Of a stretch of DNA of 64,000 nucleotides, positions 27,201 through 35,040 are shown in pieces. This stretch comes from Bradyrhizobium sp. CCBAU 051011. Its GTDB lineage: Bacteria > Pseudomonadota > Alphaproteobacteria > Rhizobiales > Xanthobacteraceae. The notes under the pieces are model-generated. The model did no database searches. It was not told the DNA's origin and was given only the letters and a program-made list of their open reading frames with translations. The DNA is taken from contig NZ_CP022222.1 in NCBI RefSeq assembly GCF_009930815.1, positions 1-64,000 of the forward strand, read 5' to 3'. Numbering within the stretch: position 1 is the stretch's first letter; each line of letters starts with the position of its first letter. Made by a program: the position numbers and the translations under genes.

Positions 27201-27467
27201 AGCCGCCTGCGGCTGCGTCCGATTCTCATGACCTCGATGGCGTTCATCATGGGCGTCTTGCCCCTGGTGCTCTCGACCGGTGCCGGGTCGGAAATGCGCC
27301 GAGCTATGGGTGTCGCCGTTTTCGCTGGCATGATCGGCGTTACGGTGTTTGGCTTGTTCCTGACACCTGTGTTCTACGTTCTGTTGCGCACCGTCACGGG
27401 ACTGAAGCCACTGACAAACCATTCCGCCAATGGAGCGACCGGTCACGCGCCGGAGCCCAGCCGCTGA
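24279..27467 (+). CDS. RND-family inner-membrane efflux pump (HAE1/AcrB type)
   Basis: The 1062-residue length matches AcrB/MexB. The N-terminus MNLSKFFIDRPIFAGVLSIVIFLAGLISL is typical. Twelve membrane segments are arranged in two halves, with large periplasmic loops. The proton-relay aspartate pair is in TM4 (LAIGIVVDDAIVVVENVERN). Further family motifs are GFVPGQDKQYLVG and LLVFLVLAALYESLTLPLSIIMIVPMG. It exports hydrophobic drugs or solvents using proton motive force. It forms an operon with the adaptor and lies at the left border of the putative island. Confidence 0.95.
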   Translation: MNLSKFFIDRPIFAGVLSIVIFLAGLISLFAMPISEYPDVVPPSVVVRATYPGANPKVIAETVATPIEEQINGVENMLYMSSQATTDGAMTLTVTFRLGTDPDKATQLVQNRVQQAEPRLPAVVRQLGIITKKSSPDLTMVVHLLSPNNRYDMTYLRNYAVLNVKDRLARIDGVGDVQLYGAGDYSMRVWADPQKAAEHGLTASDIVRAIQAQNVEAAAGVVGSSPSVKGIDLQMSVNAEGRLASEEQFGDIVVKTGSRGEVVRLRDVARIELGASEYGLRSLLDNKQAVAIPIFQAPGSNALQISDRVRATMAEIKKNMPEGVSYQIVYDPTQFVRSSIEAVIHTLLEAIVLVVLVVILFLQTWRASIIPLLAVPVSIVGTFAVMHVFGFSINALSLFGLVLAIGIVVDDAIVVVENVERNIEAGLSPRDATYQAMREVSGPIIAIALVLIAVFVPLAFISGLTGQFYKQFALTIAISTVISAINSLTLSPALSALLLKGHNEPKDRLTLVMEKGLGWFFRGFNRAFGRASDNYGSSVSKVISGKAAVMGVYVLLVGLTALLFQQVPSGFVPGQDKQYLVGFARLPDGATLDRTEDVIRKMSDIALTQPGVESSVAFPGLSISGFTNSSNAGIVFSTLKPFDERKDPSLSGLAIAAELNKKYAGIQEAFIAMFPPPPVNGLGTIGGFKLQIEDRAGLGYDALNEATKAFMAAMQKAPEIAGVFSSFQVNVPQLFADIDRTKALQLGVPVTEVFNTLQIYLGSYYVNDFNKFGRTYSVRVQADAPFRARADDIRQLKVRSASGDMIPLSALLKIRQSAGPERAIRYNGFLSSDINAAAAPGYSSGQAQAAAERIAAEVLPPGFAFEWTDLTYQEFIAGNSGIWVFPLAILLVFLVLAALYESLTLPLSIIMIVPMGLLAAMFGVWISKGDNNVFTQIGLIVLVGLSAKNAILIVEFARELEFAGRSPIRAAIEASRLRLRPILMTSMAFIMGVLPLVLSTGAGSEMRRAMGVAVFAGMIGVTVFGLFLTPVFYVLLRTVTGLKPLTNHSANGATGHAPEPSR

Positions 27468-27532
27468 TGCAATGTCGGGGTTGCCCGGAAGCGGGCCATC
27501 TGGCGGGCACTATTGCAAGTGCTTGAAAGGCT

Positions 27533-27577
27533 TGGTGGGCGCACCAGGGCTCGAACCTGGGACCCGCTGATTAAGAG
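27533..27577 (-). other. 3' fragment of tRNA-Lys(CUU): probable island attachment site
   Basis: Read on the minus strand, these 45 nt are the 3' part of a tRNA. They begin in the anticodon loop (CTCTTAA, anticodon CUU), then the variable region, a perfect T-arm (CCAGG-TTCGAGC-CCTGG), the acceptor strand TGCGCCCA and encoded CCA. The sequence to the right (27578 on) does not continue into the D-arm or 5' acceptor strand, so this is not a whole gene. Such fragments are left when a tyrosine-recombinase element integrates into a tRNA gene. The orientation places the element to the right of this site. Confidence 0.75.
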
Positions 27578-27587
27578 GCGTATGATC

Positions 27588-27702
27588 TTGTCGGAAAATC
27601 AATGTCCATTCCGACAAATGTGTCGTCCAACCTGCATTGGATTCGCAGTGGGTTTTCTCTTTGTCGGAATGACAGTCTGATCACCGAGGGACGATCAGAC
27701 TG
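27588..27702. repeat. Repeats adjoining the attachment site
   Basis: TTGTCGGAA occurs at 27588-27596, inverted at 27609-27617, and direct again at 27661-27669. A perfect 10-bp inverted repeat, CAGTCTGATC-N10-GATCAGACTG, follows at 27673-27702. Their position just inside the tRNA fragment fits recombinase or excisionase arm sites. From 27703 to 28155 I see no gene. Confidence 0.5.
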
Positions 27703-28155
27703 CAGTCTCTCGAGTCAGGCTTCGTGCAGAGCGAAACCCCACTATCGTGGAAGCTGCAACCCAACGCGATTTCAGCGCTGGACGTGGGCTGTGGTGCGCT
27801 CGGAGGGCGGAGAAGATGTTAGCAACTTCAATAACTTGGCGAGATGAGGCAAAGGCGAGGTGCATTTCCCGCCTATAGGTGCTTTTCAAGCCCAGTGCCA
27901 AGCTGAACTAACTAAATCGGGCGCGACGCCGATTCAGTACGCGCGCCTCGCAATCGACCCTGCAATCGGAGCAGTCCTCCGGGGACGACATTTGTGGACT
28001 GTGCCGCTATTTTGAGAAGCACCAAAGCGAAGGCACCCGTTTACGCTACGTGCCACCAAGAATTCGGCCAGTAACAACCGGGGCCGGGGCAAGCAGCAGC
28101 CAATGAACCGGGCCTGGGCTGGCTCGGCGCTTCTATATGAATCCATGGAGACATC

Positions 28156-28476
28156 ATGCGGGTGGTGATTTGCGGAGCCGGCGTGATCGGAGCCTGCACC
28201 GCCTACTTCCTCGCTCGCCGCGGCATCGACGTCATCGTGGTGGAGCGGACCGAAGTGGCTGCGGCGGCGTCCGGCAAGGCCGGCGGATTTCGGGCGCTCG
28301 ACTGGTCCGCTGGCACTCCGCTCGATGCGCTGGCGCGCCGCAGCTTTCACCTCCACGCCGCCCTACCTGACGAGATTGCGGGCGATTGGGCCTACCAGCG
28401 CATAACCGCCTATAGCGGGCTCGTCGTCCCCGATTGCCGCCCTCCTCCCGCTTCCCGCACAAGTTACTGCCTTTAA
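28156..28476 (+). pseudogene. FAD-dependent oxidoreductase, N-terminal remnant
   Basis: A DadA/glycine-oxidase-like N-terminus with the dinucleotide motif MRVVICGAGVIGACTAYFLARRGIDVIVVER is followed by about 60 more family-like residues up to YSGLVVPD (about 28430). The frame then turns into unrelated sequence and stops at 28476. A full enzyme has about 370-400 residues, so three quarters are missing. Confidence 0.75.
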
Positions 28477-29235
28477 GGGATTTTCCTGTCGAATGTTGTG
28501 CGAACTACGGTCCTAACCCACGATTGCTTCAACCCGGCGCAACCCTACTGGACGGTAGAATAGATCGTCCGCTGCTCGGAGCGCGAGGTTGCGCAAGATC
28601 CATCCTGGTCACTGGCTCGCATTCGGCAAGGACAAGAACCGTAATTTCAAGCCCGTTGGCTTTGTGATCCCGATCATGCCCTGGCGACGCAGGTCGGCAC
28701 CCTCACCACTTATAGACAAACGTTTAACGCCGACCATACCCTGGGGGCTTGGCACTGGTTTGCCCGCTTCCGCCGCCCGCCGCGCCCCGGCGTCCCCACG
28801 GCTAGCGCGAAGATCGCCTGGAACGGCAGAGATGGCGATCTCCAGCAGGACATCCTCGCTTGCTTGCCAGGTGTCGTGGGGGTCGAGTTCATCGTCCGGG
28901 AGTCGGCATCATGACCGCGGCCACCGCAAGACAGGTGCGAACCGCCGGCCAGGAAATTACTGCCGTTCGGCAAGGATAAGCCGTGACCGAAACCACCGAC
29001 CTGACGCGCCGCCTATTCGACCACGTCACTACTATCGGCACGCTCGACTTGCGCGGCTGGTGCGATTTCTGGTCGCGTTTGGCGGGCCTGCGCGGGCAAC
29101 CAATCTCATCGCCCGGATATGAGACTGAGAGCGTTTCGGAGCGCCAGAACCCGGTCGTCAGCGGTGGCGTTCCAACGCCAATTGATGCTTTCCCCGGACG
29201 CAGGCTGCTCCAAGGCCAACCGAAGGGAGAACTCC
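28477..29235 (+). other. Degenerate stretch with gene fragments
   Basis: One frame, 28645-28914, is open without a start codon and reads protein-like (QTFNADHTLGAWHWFARF...LACLPGVVGVEFIVRE). It ends in ATGA, overlapping a 22-codon frame (28911-28979). A GTG-started frame follows at 28983 (MTETTDLTRRLFDHVTT). I recognise none of these; they look like remnants of a small-gene cassette. Confidence 0.3.
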
Positions 29236-29532
29236 ATGAAGGCCATCGCACTGGGCGTATTCGGTGCCGCGCTGTTCGCGTCCGCCGCTTTCGCCGCGCC
29301 CGTCAACGCGACGACGATCAACTCCGTCGAAGTCTCCAACGTCGATCTGGTCGACCTGATCTGCAACGAGTATTATGGGCGCTGCTGGCGGACCCGGGGA
29401 CCGCGCCATGTCCTGCGCTATTACTACGACCCCAGCTACTTCCCCGGCCGGGGCTACAACTACTACGCTGGCCCCGGCTACTACGATCGCTCCGGCTACA
29501 GCAGACCAAGGTTCATCATTCGCGGCTGGTAG
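29236..29532 (+). CDS. Small secreted Tyr/Gly-rich protein
   Basis: The ATG at 29236 follows GGGAGA. The product has 98 residues. A signal peptide (MKAIALGVFGAALFASAAFAAP) is followed by ICNEYYGRCWRTRG, with two cysteines, and a tail rich in Tyr, Gly and Pro (YYYDPSYFPGRGYNYYAGPGYYD). Similar short exported proteins are frequent in bradyrhizobia; the function is unknown. Confidence 0.65.
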   Translation: MKAIALGVFGAALFASAAFAAPVNATTINSVEVSNVDLVDLICNEYYGRCWRTRGPRHVLRYYYDPSYFPGRGYNYYAGPGYYDRSGYSRPRFIIRGW

Positions 29533-29783
29533 CAAGGACGCAAAGGGCCGCTCTCTGGTGGGGCCTTTCTTACGGACAGTCGCTTCCAGACCGCCTGCAG
29601 AAGGAGACAGCGAGGATCGTCCAGACCGCGATCGAGTTCCCACCGATGCAGAAAGGGCAAGCTTCAATCTCGCGGGTGAAGGCGACAGATCGAGAGGGCG
29701 ATGCGGCCCGCAAGGAAATCAATTTCAACTGCGTCGCATATCATCAGCCCCGGTCGTCATGTAGGCGTCAAGTTCGAGCTTGT

Positions 29784-29930
29784 CTCAACCATCATACCGC
29801 ACGGACGCTCGGCCTCCCGGTGCCGCTGTCGCTGCTCGCGCCCGCCGACGAGGTGATCGAACGAGTGGCGCTGCACGAGTCCGGAACATTCGTCACCCTC
29901 ACGCCAGCGGGCGCGGAGTTGTTCGCTTAG
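29784..29930 (+). pseudogene. C-terminal tail of an ABC substrate-binding protein (remnant)
   Basis: The residues ARTLGLPVPLSLLAPADEVIE match the common C-terminal ending of ABC_sub_bind-family binding proteins (A-K-x-LGL-x-VPP-x-LLARADEVIE). The upstream part of the frame is not family-like. I treat it as a remnant. Confidence 0.35.
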
Positions 29931-30023
29931 CTACGTCCGCCCAGCACAACCGATCCATCCGAACGCCAGCCGGCCGGTTGCAACCGTTGCGAATTCCGGG
30001 ATTTGATTTCTTTTCCGGAGGCA

Positions 30024-30371
30024 ATGATGTCGACCTTCGTCGCCCTCATTGTGGAGGATGATCCGTTCCAGCGGACGTGCCTGGCCGACCTTCTGAAAAG
30101 CGAGGGGCTTGAGGTGGTCGAGTGTGACAATGGAGAGGTCGCGGAACTTGTACTAGCTACAACAGGCACTGAATTCCGCGCGCTGGTGACCGACATGCAG
30201 CTTGGTGGAGGGATGTCCGGCGCCGAACTTGCGCAGTAAGCCAAGCGCAAATTCCCGAACCTCAACGTCGTGATGGTCTCAGGACACAGCGCGCCCTTGG
30301 TCCTGCACGAAACCCACTTTCTTATGAAGCCCTATGAGCCACAGCAGCTATTGGACGCGGTGCTGAGGTGA
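30024..30371 (+). pseudogene. Single-domain response regulator interrupted by a stop codon
   Basis: The frame reads as a receiver domain: acidic pair VEDD, phosphoacceptor Asp in LVTDMQLGG, then GAELAQ, a TAA stop at 30237-30239, and in the same frame AKRKFPNLNVVMVSGHSAP...FLMKPYEPQQLLDAVLR, with the conserved lysine in MKPYEP. A single base change would restore a 115-residue CheY-like protein. GGAG precedes the ATG. It is probably a recently inactivated gene. Confidence 0.8.
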
Positions 30372-30497
30372 GCGGCCCGTCGTCGGGGTTTTGTCTCGTG
30401 GAGCCGCTTTTCCTAAAAACGCTCTCTCGGAATGATTTTCGCAACCCCACCGATTGTTGTCGCACCTCGCACATTGCATCGCGGCCTTAAAACGAGT

Positions 30498-30528
30498 GAA
30501 GGGCCCCCGCGGCGGGCTGGGGCCCTTC
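30498..30528 (+). terminator. Strong hairpin, probable terminator
   Basis: GAAGGGCCCC...GGGGCCCTTC forms a 10-bp stem with an 11-nt loop, followed by TT. It lies 127 bases after the response-regulator remnant. Confidence 0.5.
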
Positions 30529-30593
30529 TTGGTTACGCACCCTGGGGGGACACGGTGCGAACATTTGTCAACCCACCACCTGCATTCGCGTTC

Positions 30594-30779
30594 CTAACGG
30601 CCGAGCCGACGCTCGACCCGCTTGCGGCTGCTGCCGACCTTCTTGACCGCCTTCTTTACAGCGCTCGCGGACTTCTTTGCCTTCTTCGCCGTGTAGCGCA
30701 CCTCGTAATCCTGCCCACCGGCGACCCGCGCTCCGTCCTGCTTGCGACCGCGTCTGGATTTCTTCTTTGCCTTTGCCAT
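30594..30779 (-). CDS. DUF3606-like small basic protein
   Basis: The ATG at 30779 gives 61 residues. A very basic N-terminus (MAKAKKKSRRGRKQDG) leads into DYEVRYTAKKAKKSASAVKKAVKKVGSSRKRVERRLGR, which has the DUF3606 pattern (YEVxYW-KK...LxxAVxxVGxSxxAVxxxL). DUF3606 proteins are frequent stress-induced proteins of rhizobia. An EcfG-type promoter sits 29 bases upstream, which supports stress induction. Confidence 0.7.
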   Translation of the reverse strand: MAKAKKKSRRGRKQDGARVAGGQDYEVRYTAKKAKKSASAVKKAVKKVGSSRKRVERRLGR

Positions 30780-30807
30780 CCTGCAATACCTCCCGTTGCG
30801 AGTGGGC

Positions 30808-30832
30808 AACGCGTCATGATGTGCCGGGTTCC
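30808..30832 (-). promoter_or_regulatory. EcfG-type promoter of the DUF3606 gene
   Basis: On the minus strand this reads GGAAC-N16-CGTT, an exact match to the general-stress sigma (EcfG) consensus of alphaproteobacteria. It lies 29 bases from the ATG at 30779. Confidence 0.75.
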
Positions 30833-30894
30833 TGTTCTCCCGCCGGAACGATTCAGCTCAGGTCAATTTGAATCCGTATTGAGTGGAGTTCATT

Positions 30895-31248
30895 ATGCGT
30901 AGCTCTAGTTGGACGCCGTCGATCGTCCCGAACGACAACGTTGAGACGGTTTACTTGGTGGCGGATGATCTCGGTCGACTAGGCCGCGCCTGGCGTGAAG
31001 CCGATTGCGAAACTGCCGACCTCGAGACGGTCCTCGGGGATCTGCTTACCGGCCAATACAGCAATCCAATTCGCATTGTCGCCTTCAATACCGCCGAGCA
31101 TTGGGCGGAAGATGTTTCCGAAGACGTCGCGCGCGAATTGCGCCGCCGCTGCGATCTGCAGATGCGCGAGCTTCCCCATACGATTTCTGATTTCGTCGAA
31201 CGGCACGATGTCCGCGATCGGCGTCAGCTGACCCTCCGGCTGGTATGA
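30895..31248 (+). CDS. Conserved-looking hypothetical protein
   Basis: The ATG at 30895 gives 117 residues (an ATG at 30883 is possible). The sequence is soluble and mixed helix/strand (TVYLVADDLGRLGRAWREADCETADLETVLGDLLTGQYSNPIRIVAFNTAEHWAEDVSEDVARELRRRCDL). It appears intact with good codon structure. I recall similar proteins in bradyrhizobia but no function. Confidence 0.65.
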   Translation: MRSSSWTPSIVPNDNVETVYLVADDLGRLGRAWREADCETADLETVLGDLLTGQYSNPIRIVAFNTAEHWAEDVSEDVARELRRRCDLQMRELPHTISDFVERHDVRDRRQLTLRLV

Positions 31249-31332
31249 ATCAGACCGTTCATGAACCTAACGACGTTTTTGCGCGTTCTGCTCGTTACGG
31301 GCGACAAGCAAGACCAACAAGGGACAACTGAA

Positions 31333-31650
31333 ATGCGCAACTTAATCTTTGGTGCAGCAAGTGCGCTTGCTCTTGCTTCTCCGGCCGTGGCGTCCGATCT
31401 GCCCGTAACCAGCTACAGCGAAAGCTATGCACGATCGTACGAGTACCGGACTTCTCCGCCGGTTGTTGTCGAGGAATCGGCTCCAATCGTTTCCGAGACT
31501 CTGGTGGTCCGCCGCCCCGTCATCGTAGCGCCGCCGCGAGTGGTGGTTGAAGAATATCCGGTGTATGCGGCACCGCGTGTATATGCGTACGAGGGTCCGG
31601 GTTGGCGTGGCGGATGGGGTCATCGACGTCACTTCCACGGTGGATGGTAA
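31333..31650 (+). CDS. Small secreted Val/Pro/Tyr-rich protein
   Basis: The ATG at 31333 opens a signal peptide (MRNLIFGAASALALASPAVASD). The 105-residue product continues with a low-complexity mature part (PPVVVEESAPIVSETLVVRRPVIVAPPRVVVEEYPVYAAP) and ends in a Gly/His-rich tail (WRGGWGHRRHFHGGW) that could bind metal. AAGGGAC precedes the start. Confidence 0.65.
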   Translation: MRNLIFGAASALALASPAVASDLPVTSYSESYARSYEYRTSPPVVVEESAPIVSETLVVRRPVIVAPPRVVVEEYPVYAAPRVYAYEGPGWRGGWGHRRHFHGGW

Positions 31651-31909
31651 AGTCCCGGAATTAGCTGCCGTCGCTGCGATTTGCAGACGTGCAAGCTTCC
31701 CGCTGCGAACTCTGATTTCGGCGGCAGCGGCAGTTGACCGTTCGGCTGCTCTGATCAGACTCGCATTTTGCCTGCGGTTGCCTATTTATCCCGCATGTCT
31801 AAATCTGCGTTCGATCCCTGCATTCCGACGCGCGGGACCAAGGTCCCCGATCGGCCGGAATGCCTTCAGAGATCAGGCACGATGGCTATCGACTAATGGT
31901 TCAACGTGA

Positions 31910-32204
31910 AGGCAAGCGAGTGCGTCTGCGGAGCCACATGATGAAGCGACATCCAGGAACACCTTCTCCCGAGAGATAGCTGCGGATGCCGAGCACATGC
32001 GGCGAGCAAGCGAAGCTTCGTATCTTCGCATGCTAGATGCGGATACGAAAGGTGCTGATTGGCGGGAAGTTGCGCGAGTCGTGCTTCATCTTGATCCAGA
32101 ACATGAATCTGATCGCGCTCGAACGGCGTTCGACAGCCATTTATCGCGCGCAGATGAATGAGCACGGTTACCGGCACCTGCTATGTGGTGGTGCCTCCGC
32201 TTAG
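31910..32204 (+). pseudogene. DUF2285-like protein remnant with frameshift
   Basis: One frame reads AEHMRRASEASYLRMLDADTKGADWREVARVVLHLDPEHESDRARTAFDSHLSRA and stops at 32159. The next frame continues QMNEHGYRHLLCGGASA to 32204. Joined, they have the GxxWREIA...GYRxLL pattern of DUF2285, a domain I associate with rhizobial integrative elements. The 5' end is undefined. Confidence 0.45.
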
Positions 32205-32492
32205 AGCGACCCTGAGCCAGCGGCGGCTCCTGACAAAGCGCATAAGAATGTCGAATCGGGTGGATCAAGTTCACGGGAAAACGTGGCAACTTTTTCGTTG
32301 CGACCGAATTGACTTTAGGAGCGGCATTCTTGGAGCTCAAAATGGGTGAGGGATTTCCGCTGAGGGTTGCGGTTGATCAGGCTTGCTCCTCGAAGTGTTC
32401 GACCGGACGTTGGCGGCGATTGCAAGTCCATTGCAGCGGGTATCGCAGCGTCGGTTCGATATGTGTTTAATTAACGGTCTTGAGGTTAACTA
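32205..32492. other. Intergenic stretch, no gene seen
   Basis: No supported frame, hairpin or promoter was found here on either strand. Confidence 0.4.
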
Positions 32493-32627
32493 ATGGCCGA
32501 TACTGACAGCCTGAAACTCATCGGACTTGCTTTTGCAATCGTGACATTTGCCGTCGTCACGGCGGCGGTGGTTGCGAATGTTGATGCTGAGGGGCTGGAC
32601 GTGCAATCGACATTCGTTGCGGGGTAA
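32493..32627 (+). CDS. 44-residue single-helix membrane peptide
   Basis: The ATG at 32493 follows GAGG. The peptide MADTDSLKLIGLAFAIVTFA... has one hydrophobic helix (about residues 8-30) and a short acidic tail. Single-span miniproteins of this design are common in bradyrhizobia. Confidence 0.5.
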   Translation: MADTDSLKLIGLAFAIVTFAVVTAAVVANVDAEGLDVQSTFVAG

Positions 32628-32665
32628 TCCGGAAACTTCCTGTGCCGGCGCTTCGAGGAACGGCC

Positions 32666-32854
32666 ATGGAATACAAAGCCATTCAGTTTGAAATCATTCA
32701 GACGACAAATCCATGTTGCTGGAAATGGGTCGTCTTTCTCGATGCCACCAAAACGCGGACTGGCATCGCGCTTACACGGGCCGACGCCGTGTTGGATGCC
32801 GAATTCGCCATCGAGAAAGCGGTGGAGAGCAGACAACGCTGCCTCAAGCAATAG
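32666..32854 (+). CDS. Small hypothetical protein
   Basis: The ATG at 32666 follows GAGGAACGG and gives 62 residues (MEYKAIQFEIIQTTNPCCWKWVVFLDATKTRTGIALTRADAVLDAEFAIEKAV). The pattern (strand-rich N-terminus with W-x-W/V, then a helix) is familiar from short bradyrhizobial proteins, but no function is known. Confidence 0.6.
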   Translation: MEYKAIQFEIIQTTNPCCWKWVVFLDATKTRTGIALTRADAVLDAEFAIEKAVESRQRCLKQ

Positions 32855-33006
32855 CGGCTTCAGCGCCGTGCGAAACGATATCGAAGCCGGCGTAGCTCGT
32901 TAGGAACCTTGCATTCTGTTCGGCATTTTCATGACATGCCAAGGTACTATTTCAACGTGCATACCGTGCGCCCAAGCGCCGGCGACTTGGGCCGAGAATC
33001 CCGATA

Positions 33007-33561
33007 ATGAAGCCGCTTGGAGACGCGCCACGGTCATCGCTGGCGCAGCTACCGCTCTTCGAGCGCAAAGCGCATCTCAAAAAGTTGATCGAGAAGACGG
33101 CCACCAATTCCGCGAAAGCTTCAAGGTCGACGGCAAGGAGATGTTCGCCCACGCCTGCAAAGTCGGGCTGGAAGGCGTCGTCTCCAAGGTCCGCGATAGC
33201 CGCTACCCATCAGGCGCGGCCGCGAATGGGTGAAAAAGACCTGTGCTCAGCGCGAGACACTGACCATCGCGGGCTTTGCCTTCGATGGCTACGATTGGGA
33301 TGGCATCTTGTCGGCCGCCGCAAGGGCGATGACCTGATCTACGCTGGCAAGGTCGACCACGGCTTCGACAAGAACTCATCCGCCGAGCTGCGCAAGCGCC
33401 TGACACCCTTGATCCGCAGAACCCAGCCCTACACGAAGCGGATCGCGCACAAGGGCATCTGGGTGGAGCCGGAGCTGAACGCCGAGATCGAGTACCGCGC
33501 CAAGTCAGCCGAGGGAAAGGTTCGCCATCCCTTCTTCAAGTGCCTGCGGGGGGACCTGTGA
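33007..33561 (+). pseudogene. LigD-type ATP-dependent DNA ligase, C-terminal remnant
   Basis: Ligase sequence is split over three frames: LPLFERKAHLKKLIEKT, then FKVDGKEMFAHACKVGLEGVVSKVRDSRYPSG, then REWVKKTCAQRETLTIAGFAFDGYDWDG, and finally back in the first frame GRRKGDDLIYAGKVDHGFDKNSSAELRKRLTPLI...IEYRAKSAEGKVRHPFFKCLR. This covers the end of the adenylation domain and the OB fold. The active-site lysine region and everything before it are absent. A full LigD acts with Ku in end joining. Confidence 0.8.
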
Positions 33562-33746
33562 TGGACGATTTCGATCGCTTCTGGCAATGGGCAAACAAAC
33601 CCCTCGACAGCGGGCTGGCTATTCCGGCCGACATTCATCACGCGGTCACGTCGCTGCCGCTGGAAGCGCGGCGCGACCGCGCCAAGGTCAATGAGGCCGT
33701 GCGCATCGTGCAAGAGACCGGACATACTGCGCTACATCGCCCGTGA
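33561..33746 (+). CDS. Small protein downstream of the ligase remnant
   Basis: The ATG at 33561 overlaps the ligase stop (TGATG). The product has 61 residues (MDDFDRFWQWANKPLDSGLAIPADIHHAVTSLPLEARRDRAKVNEAVRIVQETG). It looks intact and was probably translationally coupled to ligD. The function is unknown. Confidence 0.6.
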   Translation: MDDFDRFWQWANKPLDSGLAIPADIHHAVTSLPLEARRDRAKVNEAVRIVQETGHTALHRP

Positions 33747-33784
33747 ATCCAGGATCTCAACGGCCGGGGATCGCTGCACCAACA

Positions 33785-34030
33785 CTAGGACAGACGGGCC
33801 ACGTTCGCCGCGACATGTTTGCGGTAGAAATCGATCACGTCGGCCGTCTTTTTGCCACCTAAAAGCATCGAACCCGCTTCAAAAGCAGCATCGACCTTTT
33901 CGCTGACCATCAAGCTGGTTTCTTCTGCGGCGTTCACTGTGCCAGCGGCGATACTCTGAAGGCGAATACCGATCACGTTACTGCACTCCACGGCCAACAT
34001 AAGGGCCGGATACCACGGGTAAAAAACCAT
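33785..34030 (-). CDS. Phasin-like small protein, candidate Crp/Fnr target
   Basis: This is an 81-residue protein; the ATG at 34030 follows GAGGAG. The sequence MLAVECSNVIGIRLQSIAAGTVNAAEETSLMVSEKVDAAFEAGSMLLGGKKTADVIDFYRKHVAANVARLS is amphipathic and helical, like short phasin-type proteins. A 16-bp palindrome identical in plan to the one before the Crp/Fnr gene lies 80 bp upstream. Confidence 0.6.
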   Translation of the reverse strand: MVFYPWYPALMLAVECSNVIGIRLQSIAAGTVNAAEETSLMVSEKVDAAFEAGSMLLGGKKTADVIDFYRKHVAANVARLS

Positions 34031-34109
34031 CTCGCTGTCTCCTCACAGAAATGCTGCGTGTGCTAACCGTGAGGAGCGGTAATGGTTGCTGTGTTCACTA
34101 ATGCGCATG

Positions 34110-34125
34110 TGGTCAATTTTGACCA
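34110..34125. promoter_or_regulatory. Crp/Fnr-type palindrome, copy 1
   Basis: TGGTCAATTTTGACCA has perfect GGTCAA/TTGACC half-sites, and only the middle AT pair is not strictly symmetric. It differs by one base from the palindrome at 39389-39404 next to the Crp/Fnr gene. Confidence 0.65.
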
Positions 34126-34272
34126 TCGCGGACATCGTCCCGAGTATTCTCCGTCCATCACCGCACTGTATCGGGCTGTTATCGGTGACTGAGAGTACCT
34201 GCGCTCCGGCCTTCCCAAGGAATAGAGCATCGCTATGCAGAATCAACTGCGACGACGCTGATGGGGTCGTTC

Positions 34273-34298
34273 GGAACCGGCGCTGCCGCCGAAACGTT
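34273..34298 (+). promoter_or_regulatory. EcfG-type promoter candidate upstream of the NUDIX gene
   Basis: GGAAC-N17-CGTT on the plus strand; both N16 and N17 spacings are known for EcfG. It lies 190 bases from the NUDIX start. A 29-codon frame (34399-34488) that overlaps the NUDIX start lies between. Confidence 0.5.
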
Positions 34299-34484
34299 GC
34301 ACAACATTGTTCTTGAAAGGTTTCGGCGATAGCAACCAAGTATCAATCGCGAGACCCATTCCATCAGGAGCTCGACCACATGCATTGGGGGTGTTGAGAT
34401 GGACCGTAAAGGAGGTGTATCGCCGGACCGCGTAATCAATGCCATTCCTCTCGCGACGGCAGACTGCCGCCCGCGCAGCCTAGC

Positions 34485-34970
34485 GTGATGGTGGCAACAA
34501 CCATATCCAGCAAACTGAGCGCGGGGCTTCTTCTCTACCGCTTACGGGGCGGTGGCATCGAAGTCCTGCTCGGTCATCCCGGAGGACCCTTCTGGCGCAA
34601 GAAGGACCTGGGATCGTGGTCGGTTCCAAAAGGCTTGATCGCCGCGGGTGAAACTCCCCTCGCCGCAGCAAAGCGCGAGTTTGCGGAAGAAACTGGTCAC
34701 CGTCCGCGCGGCAAGTCTGTGTCGCTGGGCCAGTCGAAGCAGCCAGGAGGAAAGATCGTTCACGTATGGGGTGTTGAACAAGACTGGGACGCCGCCGATC
34801 TCAAGAGCAATATGTTCGAGATGGAATGGCCGCCGCAATCCGGGCGGCGTCAGATGTTTCCCGAACTCGATCGCGCCGCATGGTTTGAAATTGAGGAGGC
34901 TCGCGCGAAAATTTTGAAGGGGCAAGCGGTTTTCCTCGACCGTCTGCTGGCAGCTATCGCAGACAGTTGA
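34485..34970 (+). CDS. NUDIX hydrolase
   Basis: This is a 161-residue protein starting at GTG 34485 or ATG 34488. The NUDIX box is complete at about residues 50-72 (GLIAAGE-TPLAAAK-REFAEETGH; G-x5-E-x7-REUxEExGU). The N-terminus KLSAGLLLYRLRGGGIEVLLGHPGGPFW is typical of the NTP- or Ap4A-type branch. It hydrolyses a nucleoside diphosphate linked to another group. In this stress-rich region it may remove damaged or alarmone nucleotides. Confidence 0.88.
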   Translation: MMVATTISSKLSAGLLLYRLRGGGIEVLLGHPGGPFWRKKDLGSWSVPKGLIAAGETPLAAAKREFAEETGHRPRGKSVSLGQSKQPGGKIVHVWGVEQDWDAADLKSNMFEMEWPPQSGRRQMFPELDRAAWFEIEEARAKILKGQAVFLDRLLAAIADS

Positions 34971-35040
34971 CCTACGGCCGCGCAAAGCATCATCAATGTT
35001 GCTAGGCCTTCATCTGGAGCAGATACGTTAGGAGTAGGCC

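Noticed and set aside
27533..27577. Complete tRNA-Lys gene
   Set aside because: Only the half from the anticodon loop to CCA is present; the D-arm and 5' acceptor strand are missing on the adjoining side.
28983..29930. Single 315-codon plus-strand gene
   Set aside because: The frame overlaps the better-supported secreted protein at 29236-29532 in another frame. Only its last 49 codons look like a known family (ABC binding protein tail).
34399..34488. 29-codon frame before the NUDIX gene
   Set aside because: It overlaps the NUDIX start (GTGATG), but composition gives no evidence of a real peptide; it could be a leader at most.
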